Positions 35,334 through 47,287 are shown, counted from the first letter of the stretch. The stretch is 64,000 nucleotides of DNA from Taxawa tesnikishii (nom. ined.) (GCA_030247885.1 JAPDRO010000026.1:62001-126000), one strand, 5' to 3'. The notes: generated by a model from the sequence alone, not told the origin. Made by a program: numbers and translations.

Positions 35334-37100
35334 GACTTATATGGCTCGCCTTAGCACAACAGTAGAGGCTACGATGTTGTATGAAGTGGGTTGGACGTTT
35401 TGTTGTTTCTCTCCACGCGTTATGTATATATATTCCGTCATTCATTTCGTGTCACGGAGTTAAAGCAGCATGGCGGACTTACAGACGAACGGGGTAATGC
35501 CCGGCTGCATGGGGTATATGAAGTGGACTTAGCCTAAAAGCCGTGCCCTGGCTCCATTGATGGCGCTGCTTGTGACGCGCGAGCGATCTTTATTCCTCTC
35601 TGTATTGCGCACGTCTAGCTTTGCTTTGTAACGGGTTCAGTCCCAATCATCTCTGAACCCGGCTCTGTCAGCCTGACTGCGCCATGTACGCCGGGTCTAA
35701 GACATGAACAAACTATGCTGCCCGTTGAAGCTGTAGTTGTGCTCCATGAGCAGTCGGCAGCGCACTGTGGAAAGGCATAGCTCCAAAATCAGCTCGTTTG
35801 TGCGGCGCTTTTCAGGACTGCTGCCCTCACGTTCGATCCTTGGAGCTCGCGTGTGATGAAGACGTTAGTGCTGTTCCCTCTTTAGTGTGCAGAGGCGAGC
35901 TCCCCTGCACACAAAGGAAAGCCACAGGTAGGTCGAGGCAAAGGTAGTAAGAGGGAATGAAACGCCGATACTGCCTTCGCCGCTGACGGCGACGCTTGGA
36001 GCACTGAAGGAAAATTGGAAAGATGCGGCGGGCTTGCCAGGCAAAAGCAAGAGGTTGCTTCTCTGCTTGTGGCATTAGACAAGAAAGAAGAGAAGGCCAG
36101 AAACCCGTTGTCTTGTAGTCTCTATCAGCGCAGCGAAGAGCAGATCCCTTGTCACTTCCTAGGATAGTTGAGCAACACTACTCACGTGACGAACAGTTGC
36201 CGGGGTTACGACAAACGCAAAGGCGGGAAGGCTTCCGATCTAGATGGAAAAGGATAGACGTTGCCGTCAGTGTCGTCGAAGCTGGGAGTTACGTCTAGAT
36301 TAGAATTCTCTCTCCCGGTCAGCGTCAGATCTCCTAGTCAGACCTCCTAGCAGTGAAGCACTTATGAAGACGCTTGTCGTACGCTAACCATGACCTCGTA
36401 GCATATCTCGTACATTGCTCCTCATCGTTTGCAGCCCTGAATTTCCTCTCACGTGGCGAACGCATGCTCAATGCTCGTACATGAGCAGCAAAACAATATC
36501 TAACACACGATCTGGTAGAATTTCTATGAGCGGTCATCTTGATGACTAAGGCTTCCCAGAATACCTGCACTGATCCAGATGGAATTGCTACCCCTCTTAG
36601 ACCGTTTCTGTTTGGCGAAGTATCTGGAAACACTTTACGTGCTGCCGTAGGGCTTCACCTGCGCGTTGGCGGGTATGATGTATACTCGGGCATGATCAAG
36701 TCCAAACCCGGAAGCAGATCCCCTTCGCCAAGGAAAATCCCTAGAAACTCCAATGAATGACATGTTTTCGAGAGAACGACATGTTGTCTGCCTTCTCAGC
36801 AGCCTGGACGAACTTTGTGTATTGCCCGGAGTACAACACATGCACAGTGGCTGTGTTGCTGCTCTCTCATCCCTCGGGGATCCGATACGCGTCCCGGGTT
36901 GCAATAGCGTTTATGAGAGGCGCTTATGCTTCACTATGACGTACCGTGTCAACACGGCTGGCATGGCTTAACGGTATCCCTGACAGACGGACATCAAGAC
37001 AAACCTGAGTTTGCACTGCACGTTCATGCGTTGAGTTTTCTATTGCATCCATTTCCTTCCATTACGTTTCCCGAGGGTCCTCCGCTCACTCTGTGGTGCG
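35334..37100. other. Divergent intergenic region, 1.8 kb
   Basis: This lies between the divergent dehydrogenase and transporter genes and must hold both promoters. Short frames occur on both strands without motifs. I see no RNA gene or repeat array. Confidence 0.45.
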
Positions 37101-38435
37101 ATGGACAACGGCAAGGAAAGAAATGGTGCACCATCCCTTGCACAGAGCACACGTACGATCAGGGAGGTGATCAAGGACTTTTCACCAATATGGTAAATGG
37201 TCCTGGACTGTGTAGCACGACGTTTCATTGCTAATTACTCTTCAGGTGGCTCATATCCATGGACACCGGGATTCTCTCCATCATCCTACACCTCCTGCCT
37301 TACCAGTTCCGCGGTCTCGGGATCCTGTCCACGATAATGTTCACATTCAACGTCGGTCTTTTTGCCATCTTTTCCTGCATTGGCCTTGCCCGCCTATTTC
37401 TGTTTACCGAACACGCACGCAACCAAGCCATCAGCATGATCGAGGAGACCTCCTACCTTGCCGCGCCCTGTGTCGCGTACCTGACTCTTGTCGGCCAAGT
37501 CAGTCTAACTTGTAGCACGGCATGGGGTCATGGCTGGACCATCGCAGCCTACGTATTCTGGTGGATTGGGATGGCATGGACGGTGACGCTGTGCTCGGCG
37601 ACGGTAGTCATCCTGACGAAACGTAGCATCACGGACGACCGCAACATAGTGCCGGCGATCTTCCTTCCTCTGATCTCCGTGATGACGGCCGGGACTACGG
37701 GCGGCATTGTCGTGAACTACTCCTACCACATATCAGCGCGAATGGCTGTCCCGGTCATCATCGTGTCATACATGTGTATCGGCTACGCACTCTTTCTGTC
37801 CATCATGTTCTACTCCGTCTACCTGCATCGTCTCATGACCGAGGGCCCGCCCCAGTTTGCAAAGACGCCTACGATGATCATCACCGTATGTCCTCGGCCC
37901 TCTCGTCCTTCTCATAGTTGTCTATCAGTTCTCACTGAATCGCACCTCGCAGGTCGGACCACTAGGTCAATTCGCCACAGCCATACAAGTCCTTGGCACC
38001 GCGGCGTACACCAAAGCCGACTTCTCCCAATATCACAAGGGCACGTTCCTCGAAGCATCAGCCGGTTCAGTCGTATCGGCAGTAGGCACGCTGCTCGCTT
38101 TGCTGGTTGTCGGGTTTGCCTTCTTTTGGATTACTGTGGCTTGGTACATCGTGATCGAAGCCATGCTGCATAAATTGCCCTTTAATCTGACCTGGTGGAG
38201 CATGATCTTCCCGATGGGTGAGCAGTCACAATTGCCTTTCTCTTTGCTCATGCAATACTGACCGAGTCCGGGTGCAGGCGTGCTCACTACAGCGCTAATC
38301 AACCTGTCCGTGGCGATGGATTCTCCCGCCTTTCGGGGGCTGAGCACAGCGCTCCTGCTTTTCCTGCTTATTATCTACTTCTACAACCTCGTCATGACGC
38401 TATACAAGATCAAGTCTCTGTTACGGATCTCCTAA
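37101..38435 (+). CDS. TDT/SLAC1-family anion transporter (Mae1/Ssu1 type)
   Basis: A plasma-membrane carrier of the tellurite-resistance/dicarboxylate (SLAC1) family, whose fungal members move malate or sulfite. Four exons (37101-37192, 37246-37885, 37953-38217, 38278-38435) join in frame to 384 residues; introns are 53, 67 and 60 bp. The start MDNGKERNGAPSLAQ leads to VIKDFSPIW, the usual lead-in to helix 1, then MDTGILSIILHLLPYQF. About ten hydrophobic helices follow, including WTIAAYVFWWIGMAWTV, IFLPLISVMTAGTTGGIVV and LLALLVVGFAFFWITVAWY. In family members the pair of motifs around TAGTTGG and GPLGQ lines the pore. Malate against sulfite specificity cannot be decided from the sequence. 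The frame is intact. Confidence 0.88.
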
Positions 38436-39118
38436 TCAAGGCGAAGCAAGTCAGGATATGTTATATCTACTTACACAACAAAGCCGAGAGTTAAGAATGC
38501 ACAGCAGCAGCCATCTAATCTCGGTACAACCCACATTAACAACTCACGCGGTATGCAGAAAGATGTAACAAAACGTTCAGCAACGAGGATTCCCACACCG
38601 TCACCGATTGTAGTACTAGCTCGTCGGTCGACTGCTTATGTATGGCAGAGCGAACGGGATGCCCAGTTCTCAGCCGCCTATGGCCGAACGTGGAAGATCC
38701 AATCAAATTGTATTACAAGACCCTCGTGAATGGGGAGTGTTGGGCTGGGCCGGGCTACTATCGCTTCTCGCCAAGCCGCACTCTTCGTCGAACCCTTTTC
38801 TCCAAATCTTTTCCAACACATGTGCAACAACATCGACCCGGAGTTCAAGACGGACAATGCCGCGTAGAAAAGGAAACAACTCACAGTATACCTCGTCAGC
38901 TGCGTCCCTCTTGTGCCAGGCAACATTTTCCCCTTCGGAACCGACGGCAATGGCATCGGGCCGAATGCAGTCGCTAAGGACATCCTCGGCCGTAAAAACT
39001 ACGAGTAACTTTGATTCTCTGGGCTGGAGGTGCACTCGCTCTCATCCCGTGCAGCAAGGAACATATCGTCTCTGCAGGACCGGCGGTTTCATGATTTCAT
39101 CAAGTCGATTTACAATCA
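38436..39118. other. Intergenic between transporter and tRNA pair
   Basis: About 680 bp. The left part is the transporter 3' end. Frames on both strands are not protein-like. Confidence 0.5.
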
Positions 39119-39229
39119 TCCGAAATGGTCTAGTGGCTAGGATTCGCCGCTCTCATGTAGAAGCCACTACCCAACGGGTTGTTCTTCGACACGAGCCGGC
39201 GCGGCCGGGGTTCAATTTCCCGTTTCGGA
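39119..39229 (+). tRNA. tRNA-Glu (anticodon CTC) with a 40-nt intron
   Basis: Acceptor ends TCCGAAA and TTTCGGA pair perfectly. The D-arm TGGTCTAGTGGCTAGGATT is the conserved internal A box, and the anticodon loop CTCTCAC carries CTC. The T-arm CGGGG-TTCAATT-TCCCG closes with one G-U pair. The intron lies at 39156-39195, directly after base 37 as in nuclear tRNA genes. At 40 nt it is longer than most fungal tRNA introns. Confidence 0.92.
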
Positions 39230-39269
39230 AGGCATGGAGATGCTGGTTGCAGTTGCTGCCCTCGTCCTC

Positions 39270-39353
39270 GGTCGTATAGTGTAATGGCTAGCACATCGGA
39301 TTCTGAGCTATTTGTCATCTTCCGGTAATTCCGGTTCGATCCCGGGTATGACC
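39270..39353 (+). tRNA. tRNA-Gln (anticodon CTG) with a 13-nt intron
   Basis: Acceptor ends GGTCGTA and TATGACC pair. The D-arm is TAGTGTAATGGCTAGCACA, the anticodon stem TCGGA/TCCGG with loop TTCTGA plus T, the variable loop TAAT, and the T-arm TCCGG-TTCGATC-CCGGG. The intron is 39307-39319, after base 37. It follows the tRNA-Glu gene by 40 bp in the same direction. Confidence 0.9.
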
Positions 39354-39673
39354 TCTCCTCCCATCTTTTTGCCTTGTTTGAGGGGTACTTAGACTGCGGA
39401 TCGGCAAAGGGGATCCTCCTCCTCCAAATCCGGAGGAGGTTGAAGACCGCATGGAAGATGGCGTATGGCCTGAGGGGTTTGGAAGAACGGTGAGGAGGAT
39501 GGTGATGTTGACATGGAGGGTGTGTAGGAGCACCAAGGGCCCGGCGCAACGGACGGAGAGACGAGAGACGCACCTTGTCGTTCGAGCAGCATATGAAGTA
39601 TAGATATGGAAGCAGATTAGGGCAATTTAGACATTCATATTCGCGCTTCTTTTGCAGACCAATGTGTTTGTCG

Positions 39674-40780
39674 TTAGTCGCCACTTGTGCTGCCCGAAAC
39701 TCTCCCTAGCACCTGGATATGATGCCAGCACCTCACTGTCGCGTTCGTGGATTTGTCTCCACAGAGGTAGAAGGTGATGATGGAGAGCGATTTCGCCGTC
39801 ATCTCACTGTCGGCGGCCACCAGGATCTGCTCCTCATCCTGCAGTCTGTCTGCGATTTCCTCCTGCGGCGGCAGCTCTGTGTTGTCGATGATGGCTTGGA
39901 GAACTGTGTCCGCGGCCTTGTTCCCGAGGCGTCGGACCGCAATATCGGATTCGGCTTTTGTACGCACCATCTGCTGCAGATCGGCCAGCGCTGCCGCTTT
40001 CGGGTCTGCCCATCTTAGGAGGGAGACGGGCATACGCTTAAGCAGTGGATATGGAGATTGTTGTAGCGGGAAATTGTCGTAGCACGACGCAACTAGCCAT
40101 CTTCGCGATTACGCTTTCCTTCCAGCTGGCTCTGTAGCCTTCCTCCTTTAGATAGTCAAAGCTGGTGCCGTAGCAGCAGTGGGTGACAACATCCATAGTA
40201 AGTGTCATATAAGCGTGATCAAGGCGGATGACTTTGTTCGTCTCAGTGACGGAGGAGAAACGACCACAGAGGCGCTCTATTCTGTCTACTATGAGCGGCT
40301 CGACCTTGGTGATGGCACGTTTGGAGAAGAAGGGGTTAAGGGCACCGCGCCGGAGTCGGTGCAGATCGTGAGGAACTGTTGCGAAACTAGATGTAGGCGC
40401 ACCCGTCGGTCTTACCCAGGGACCGTATCTGTCGCGACGTTTTGAGGCCGGGTGCCAGCGCATAGAGCTCCTCGTAGTAGTCGGAGTCGCGGATATGCAT
40501 CTCGTGGGGGTTGATACGGATTGTTGGACCTTGAGAGGAGGTTTAGTTGGATGCGGGGAGTTGTTCTAGAGCGAAAGAGGCAATGGCTCGTCGCTGGTCG
40601 TCTGAAAAGAACTGTACCATATCGATCATGGAGTTCCTGAAGCTTGCAGACGAATCGACCGCGGTGATAGACATCGTGTAGAATTCGTACCATCCGTACA
40701 AACTCGACGCTGCATACAAGGGAATGCAGGGTGATAAAAGGTTCAAAGGGAGTTGAAGTTTTCGAGTTCGCGGAGCGTCT
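39674..40780 (-). pseudogene. Truncated cytochrome P450 remnant
   Basis: Pieces of one P450 lie in order on the minus strand: SLYGWYEFY with HDVYHRGRFVCKLQELHDRYG; then, after an apparent intron (GTACAG...AAG), GPTIRINPHEMHIRD; then TVPHDLHRLRRGALNPFFSK (helix C region), LDHAYMTLTMDVVTHCCYG, MPVSLLRWADPKAAALADL and the I-helix ADSEMTAKSLSIITFYL. The arrangement matches fungal monooxygenases related to trichodiene oxygenase and benzoate hydroxylase. The homology stops at the I-helix (about 39750). The ExxR motif, the PERF region and the haem-binding Cys are absent, and the first 50 or so residues with the membrane anchor are not recognisable. The breaks in frame go in both directions (one apparent loss near 40.68 kb, apparent gains near 40.43 and 40.05 kb), unlike the one-way losses in neighbouring genes. 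This is therefore real decay. Confidence 0.85.
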
Positions 40781-41850
40781 AGCCAAGGCGGTCCGAAACG
40801 GGCCGAGCGGACCGAAATGCTTGTGGAAGTGCCTGGAGTTCGGCAGCCTCTCCTTGTGCCATCTCACCCTCGACATATGAGGATGCGATCGGACCCGCCG
40901 CCTTACTCAGCACAGTAGCTCTTTATAAGTAAGAGAATTGCCCATGCATGAGACGTCTTATCCGGTCCAAAAGCTCTCATGAACTTCCCCGTCTTGCATT
41001 CGGACACCGCAGCGAGAAGCAAGAGGAGGTGTAGGATGCATATGGATGAGAAAAATTTGTGTCCAGCAAGACAGGCATCTTACCGAGATGTAGACTGCCG
41101 AGACAGCTACCTAACCCTCCCTGTGGTCAGGGTGCAGAGATTCAGAAGACGTCGAGGCTCAACACTTTCTTGGCTTCCAGAGGAAATCACGCCTACCTGG
41201 TTGTCTCAGTCTTCTCCTTGAGCTTACGTCTCAGGCATTTGTTCGCGTAGACATTCGGACCAGTCCAGAACAGACGGTAGGAATGGTGCAATCAAATAGG
41301 ACTTCCAGAACTATAAAACTTTTCCAGTAGTGTCTCGGATGAGGCTATCGCAAATACGACTATGCCCACAAGCAAGGAACTACGGCTTCTATTGCGACAT
41401 TATAGATGGCCTATCGAGTCACTGTTATACTTATCGAAACGCTGCAACGGTTGATAAAATGACAGTTGTATATCGATTGTGGCCGTTGAGCTTCGCCCGA
41501 ATCCTACCCACGGATTCCGGAGTCAATTTACCTGTCGCCAACCAATCGGTAAGTATATTCCATATGGTTGGAATACCGGTATGGCAAGTCAAGATCTAGA
41601 CGTGCCGTTGAACACATGGCACGCTCAAGGCACTAACACCGTTGTCCCGAATATCGCATAGAGTCCGCCGAGGACCCCCTCATGCCAAATGCTATGCGTT
41701 GAAATACGACTGATGTTACAGACCAGAACAGACATATATATACACAACTCGCGAAACTGCTTCAGTCTCTCACCCAGGATCCCAACTCACTCTCACTTCT
41801 AACTACAAAGTCGCTCTTTCCTCTTCTCTACTTTCCTTCAAAAAGCAAGA
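40781..41850. other. Intergenic, 1.1 kb
   Basis: This contains the lost 5' side of the P450 remnant and the promoter of the Ser/Thr-rich protein gene. A CT-rich leader runs from 41760 to 41850. No gene is visible. Confidence 0.45.
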
Positions 41851-42833
41851 ATGCGTACAACTGCATACACCGCTGCCATCCTGGCCGCTTGTGCCGCAAA
41901 CGCCACTGCGAAGCCAGTGAGCACCACCACCGCGAACAACCATGCAGTAGCCACGCCGGGACCAAACAATCTCGCTGTTGGCCATTCGGCCGACAACGCC
42001 GCACCTAAGAACAGCCATGCCAACGATCATGCGTTCGAGGACGAGACGCACAAAGGAGAGGCCAAGGGTGGTGAGGTTGACATCTCTCATGAGGGCTGGA
42101 GCTGGGGATATTGGGGCCGCCACACGTCGAGCAGCTCCGCAGTGCCTAGCTCCACATCTGCTGTGGAGAGCGTTTCCTCCCCAAGGCTTCATCGACCGCG
42201 GAAAGCTCGGTCACTTCTATTCCTGCAAAGAACTCCAACACTGCCGTTCCTGTGAAAAGTTCGGCTACGGAGAAGAGCTTTTCAACTGCGAAGAGCACCG
42301 TTTCTGTGAAGAGCTCCATCAGCACCATCCCAGAGAAGAGCTCTGTTACCTCAACTCCCGAAAAGAGCTCCTCCGCTGTGAAGAGTGCTTCGACAACCGC
42401 ACTCGCTTCCACTGTCCCAGCGCACACCAGCAGCGTCCATTCGTCTGGCAGCGAAGTGGCCTCCAGCGCCGCGTCTATCTTTACCATCACAGTCACCTCC
42501 ACCATCGTGCCCTCCAGCACTGAAGCGGTCCTCAGCAGCAGTACCGCTCTCATTCTCCCGTCTAGCCTGGCCACAAGCTCCAGCATCAGCCCCATCGGGA
42601 CTTCGAGCGCTGCAACGTCGATCGCCAGCGCTCTCGCAATCTCCAACCTGTCCACCAGCACGCTTCTCGCAAGCATCATCGCCTCGTCTAGCTCCTCTCT
42701 CAACACCACCACCACCACCGCCGCCGCTGCCGCAATCACTAGCACGATCACCAGCCACTCGTCCATCACGTCCACAGCTACCCCAGTCTCTGCAGACTTC
42801 CTTAACTATGGGAACTCCACCAGCACTCATTAG
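41851..42833 (+). CDS. Secreted Ser/Thr-rich protein
   Basis: The start MRTTAYTAAILAACAANATA is a clear signal peptide with cleavage likely after NATA or TAKP. A short His/Asn/Asp-containing segment with WSWGYWGR follows. The rest is a Ser/Thr/Ala/Val-rich tail with imperfect repeats of the type EKSSVTS/VKSSIST (PEKSS three times) and a poly-Thr/poly-Ala stretch. This composition suggests heavy O-mannosylation and a wall or matrix location. There is no C-terminal hydrophobic GPI signal, so it is probably free or trapped in the wall. The frame breaks in the C run 42179-42182; one more C joins ESVSSPKASS to TAESSVTS and gives 327 residues. I do not recognise a named family. Confidence 0.72.
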
Positions 42834-42854
42834 AGAAAGCTTGCTCTATTTCGA

Positions 42855-43380
42855 CGACGTCCTGGGTGACAGCGTAGAAAGGTCGCTCATTTCAATCCGT
42901 CTCTCTCTCCTTTGTCCGATCACTACTTCAGCATCCTGGGGACCGCGCCAAAGGCCGCGGCGATTGCGAAATTACTCACTGGCTCTGCCTCTCTCTCTTT
43001 GTCCACACTACTTGTCATCAAAAATGAACTCCCCACCGTCCCGGAGACGGCAACAATAATTGCGGATACCGCTCGCTTAATTCTTCTCCTCTATCCAATC
43101 AGTCCATCGACGTCCCTGAGACAATACTTATGCTCGCGAGTTCTGCGAAGACTCTGACGCCCTTTCTTACTCCTTCTCGGCCTTCCAGGAACGGCATTAT
43201 CGATCGCGAATGTCGCATAAGCCTCTCACTCAGTTTCTTTCCTCTGTTTAATCATCTCCTTAGCGACCTGGATACCGCGCAAAAGGCCGTGGATGTTGCA
43301 AATGCCTCTCATTTCTTCCTTTTTTCTCTCTTTCTCCTTTTCTTGTTCTCTTTGTCTGCTTGGTTGCAGAAGTTCTGACG
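42855..43380. repeat. Degenerate tandem repeat, unit about 75-105 bp
   Basis: By eye, about six diverged units follow one another. Each begins near a CCTGG/CCCGG/CCTGAG-like core (42861, 42935, 43040, 43114, 43185, 43267), continues with a purine-rich GACCGCGCCAAAGGCCGCGG-like part, and ends in a C/T-rich tract such as CTCTCTCTTTGTCC. The best pair is units 2 and 6 (ACCGCGCCAAAGGCCGCGG against ACCGCGCAAAAGGCCGTGG). The unit boundaries are my estimate. Confidence 0.35.
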
Positions 43381-44335
43381 GTCTGGTATACTGCGGATAA
43401 TAAAGAATGGCGCTGGCTGGCTGGCTGCTGGATAGACTAGATCACAGAGCAGTGATAATGACAATGATTACGATATTCTTTCATCAACGATCCGCTTCCT
43501 ATGCTCTCGGCGAAATCACCATACGAACCTCCGGGTCAGCCAGCCCTCCTGTGCCCGCCTCTGCCGTATCTCCATAAACTTAGCGGGTCGACATTGACTT
43601 CTAACCCTCTCCGTTCCCCTCTCACCTCATCAATCGTGTGATCTAGAGCTGTGCTTCCTGCATGTTTCAGACCGGGAATACTGTACGTTTGACTTCGGCC
43701 GAAATGGAGGCCGGATGGGCCATTCCAGCCACTCGCGGCCTGCTGGCCGTCGAACGGCATCTGTGATACTTTCCCCCGAATCCTAGGAGTTGGTTCAGCC
43801 GCCCCGGAGCGCATCATCGTCCTTGGCTCTCCACAGCAATCACTTGGCTTGCGTCTGCTAGGTTGTTCCCCCTCTCCGAGCTCTACAATCGAGTCATGCA
43901 CCGCTCGGTGATGGCACCGCCACGAATAGTGGGCCTGTCTACCCATCGCATTCATTGGAGGACGGCCAATCTCCGGATGCGCTACAAAAGTGTGGCGTCA
44001 AGAACGCCTATTCATGCCACTTCGCGTGGTGTTGTCCCGGCGTGAACTCCTCACCAAAAGCCAAAAACCATGCGGGCAGAACTTAACGTATCTCCCCTCA
44101 GATACACCCAGTAACTACACCCATCTTGGTCGCTTCCGACTGGACGACCTTCTCTCTCGACTGCTCCGAGATGCATATCCGAGGCCTCTCAGTGTGTTCG
44201 ATAGCGCCTTGGTACCAAGCCGTTCTCTGCGTACAGAGCCGAAGAAGATCCATGATGAGGTATAAGAGAGTGACGGCACTCTAGTAAATGAGACGGTAGG
44301 CAGTTAGATACATTTCTCTTCTTGCTATTCCTGTT
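43381..44335. promoter_or_regulatory. Upstream region of the GH3 gene
   Basis: About 950 bp in front of the GH3 start codon. No RNA gene or repeat array. A minus-strand frame (43536-43955) is open but without motifs. Confidence 0.4.
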
Positions 44336-47287
44336 ATGGCGCCTCTCAACGTAGCTTCGCTGGGGACCGCTTTGGTGGCATTGCTGGGTGCCGCTTGTGC
44401 GCAGAACACCACTTGGAATCATTCGCTTTACACCACCAGCCCTCCTGTATACCCAAGCCGTGAGTTCTCTCCCAGTTTAAAAGAGTGTGTAGTCTGCTCG
44501 CTAGGCTCCACACGCTACTCCGTAAAGCCTGGACGTCAGAGCGATCCGGCCTGTCGGCCGCTCTGGCGCCCAGATCCAGAACACGTGCTTGCAACGTAAC
44601 TAACTTGATCATAGCCAACTCCACTGGTATCGGCTGGGATGCTGCCTTCGCTCATGCAACTGCCTTCGTGGCCAATCTGACTCTAGAAGAGAAGGTTGCT
44701 CTTGTAACAGGAGATCCACTGGGTCCATGCATTGGTAGATTCTATGTGTCGCCTTGTTGATCATGCGCTCATCCGAGAAAGGTAACATCCCGCCCATTCC
44801 TAGGGTGGGCTTTGAAGGTCTCTGTTTGCAGGACGGACCACTTGCGATTCGACAAGCTACGTACGCGTCCGTTTTCCCGGCCGGATTGACGGCTGCTGCA
44901 TCATGGGACAAGGGACTTATTTACCAGCGGGGTCTCTACTTAGGAGCTGAGTTCAAGGCCAAGGGCGCACATGTTGCGCTAGGCCCTGTCTGCGGTCCTC
45001 TCGGTCGGTCAGGGTATGGTGGAAGGGGTTGGGAAGGTGATTTGGTTCCATCGATTCATGGAAAGCGTATCACTTACTTCTATTACCCAGGGTTCTCTCC
45101 TGATCCATACCTCACAGGTGTGGCCATGGAAGAAACGATCACGGCCATGCAACAGAACGGCGTTCAAGCCACTGCTAAGCGTAAGTCTCGGCAAGAAGCT
45201 TGTCTACTTAGACTGATGCCACCAGACTTCATCGGCAACGAGCAGGAAACGCAAAGAAATCCTGACCTGTCTCCATCCGACCGCACCATTGAGGCGGTTT
45301 CATCTAACATCGATGACCGTACCTTGCACGAGCTGTACCTCTGGCCCTTCGCCAACTCTGTACGTGCCGGTGTCGCCGCCATTATGTGCTCCTACAACCG
45401 CATGAATGGATCCTACGCGTGCCAAAACAGTAAGCTGCAGAATGGGATACTCAAGGAAGAACTTGGATTTCAAGGATATGTTATGTCCGACTGTCAGTAT
45501 CTGATCGTCAGAGATGAAATTTTTCGAGTTATCAACGACTGACTGTTTCGGAAAGGGGGCAACCCATGCCGGTGTTGCATCAATCGAAGCCGGTCTAGAC
45601 ATGGACATGCCCGGCGGTACCGCGTTCTTCGTCGCGAACTCCTCCTTTTTCGGCGGAAACATCACGGCAGCTGTGAATAACGGCACCTTGGCCGAAGAAC
45701 GCCTGGACGACATGGCCAGGAGGGTCATGACTCCTTACTTCCACCTCCAGCAGAACGTGGATTACCCACCTATTGACATGGAATCCTCTGCTCTTAATGT
45801 CCTGCAAACTCTTCCCGTAAACCAAGCATACATTACAGGTCCCGCCAACGTCGACGCGCGCGACGCCCACACACAACTGATCCGTGACCTTGGTGCTGCT
45901 GGGACGGTTCTGTTGAAGAACACGAACAACGCACTTCCGTTGAGGGCCCCTAAGAACGTTGGCGTCTTCGGCAATGATGCTGGAGACCCGACCAATGGAC
46001 TGTACTACCTGAGCTCCAATTATGAGTACGGAACCTTGCCTGTTGGCGGAGGATCCGGGTAAGTCTCTCGGCGAATGGAAATCCTTGCATGTCCAAGTCT
46101 AACGGATCGTACAGAACTGGACGATTCAGTTATATTGTGACGCCGCTCGACGCCCTTAAGACTCGAGCTGCCAGAGATGGCTCTATCGTGCAGTACCTCC
46201 TGAACAACACACTCATCGCCAGCCAGGGTCTTGGTGTTGGTGCCCTAGCTGGCGGGATCGCGCCTTCTCCGCCCGACGTCTGCCTGATCTTCCTGAAGAC
46301 ATGGGCCAGCGAGGGTGAAGACCGCTACACCCTCTTAGCCGATTGGAACAGCACCGCGGTCGTCGAAGCTGTCGCACGCGACTGCAACAACACCATCGTC
46401 ATAACTCACAACTCGGGCATCCAGATCATGCCATGGGCCTCGAACCCGAACGTGACGGGCATCATTGCCGCACACTTCCCGGGCCAGGAGAGTGGCAATG
46501 CCATCGTCGACATCCTGTACGGCAACGTCAACCCTAGCGGGAAGCTACCCTACACCATCGCGCACCGCGAGGAAGATTACGCCTTCGCTGACATCACCAA
46601 CTCGACCGAGTTGTTGGAGACGGAGGACCCCAACGCGTGGCAATCCGATTTCGAAGAGGGCTTGTTGATCGATTACCGCCACTTCGACTACTACAACCAG
46701 TCCGTGCTCTACGAGTTCGGGTACGGGTTATCCTACACCAACTTCTCTCTCTCAACCTTACAGTGCGCAACGTCTACGGTGGCGGAGCAGCAGGTTTCAA
46801 CATCACGGCCGAATCACCCGTAAGTACCGTCCGGGACTCCTGATCGCGAGATTCCACATCGCTCACAGTTTCAATAGACCGCACCCATCGCCCCCGGCGG
46901 CAATCCAACCCTCTACGACGTCCTGTTCCGCGCCCGCGCCACCGTAACCAACACCGGCGCCCTCGCCGGCGCCGCAGTGCCTCAGCTCTACCTCTCCCTA
47001 CCCCAAATCTCGGGTCAGCAGCCCACGCCCTTGAAGGTAGTATACGCAACCTTAACTGCTTTGGCTACCTGCTAACCATATATCCCTTTCAGGTCCTGCG
47101 CGGCTTCGAGAAGATCAGCCTGCAGCCCGGCCAAAGCGCCGCCGTCAGTTTCGACCTCATGAGGAGAGATGTTAGCTACTGGGACACGCGCAGGCAGCAG
47201 TGGATCATTGCCCCGGGGAGTATTGGCGCTTCGGCTGGGTTCAGTAGTAGGGATATTAGGGAAAGGACGAGCTTTACGCCCTTGTAG
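44336..47287 (+). CDS. Secreted GH3 beta-glucosidase-type enzyme
   Basis: Family 3 enzymes split beta-linked glucosides or xylosides and act outside the cell here: the start MAPLNVASLGTALVALLGAACA is a signal peptide. Nine exons are visible, with introns at 44460-44614, 44735-44781, 45037-45090, 45181-45225, 45493-45555, 46059-46114, 46820-46877 and 47037-47092. Domain 1 contains GFEGLCLQDGP, GRSGYGGRGWEGFSPDPYL, the substrate-binding KHFIGNEQE (split by intron 4) and GFQGYVMSD with the nucleophile Asp. Domain 2 starts near VLLKNTNNALPL, and the C-terminal fibronectin-type domain has VLRGFEKISLQPGQSA. The junction at intron 5 does not close in frame; SDW-GATHAGV would need two more G in the run 45555-45559, or another splice choice. 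Near 46745-46753 a TC-rich run lacks one base (FSLS then NLTVRNVYGG). Corrected length is about 806 residues. Confidence 0.88.

Noticed and set aside
34581-41850. A secondary-metabolite cluster (dehydrogenase, transporter, P450)
   Set aside because: There is no backbone synthase, the P450 is a decayed fragment, and the transporter is of a malate/sulfite type. The adjacency is better read as chance.
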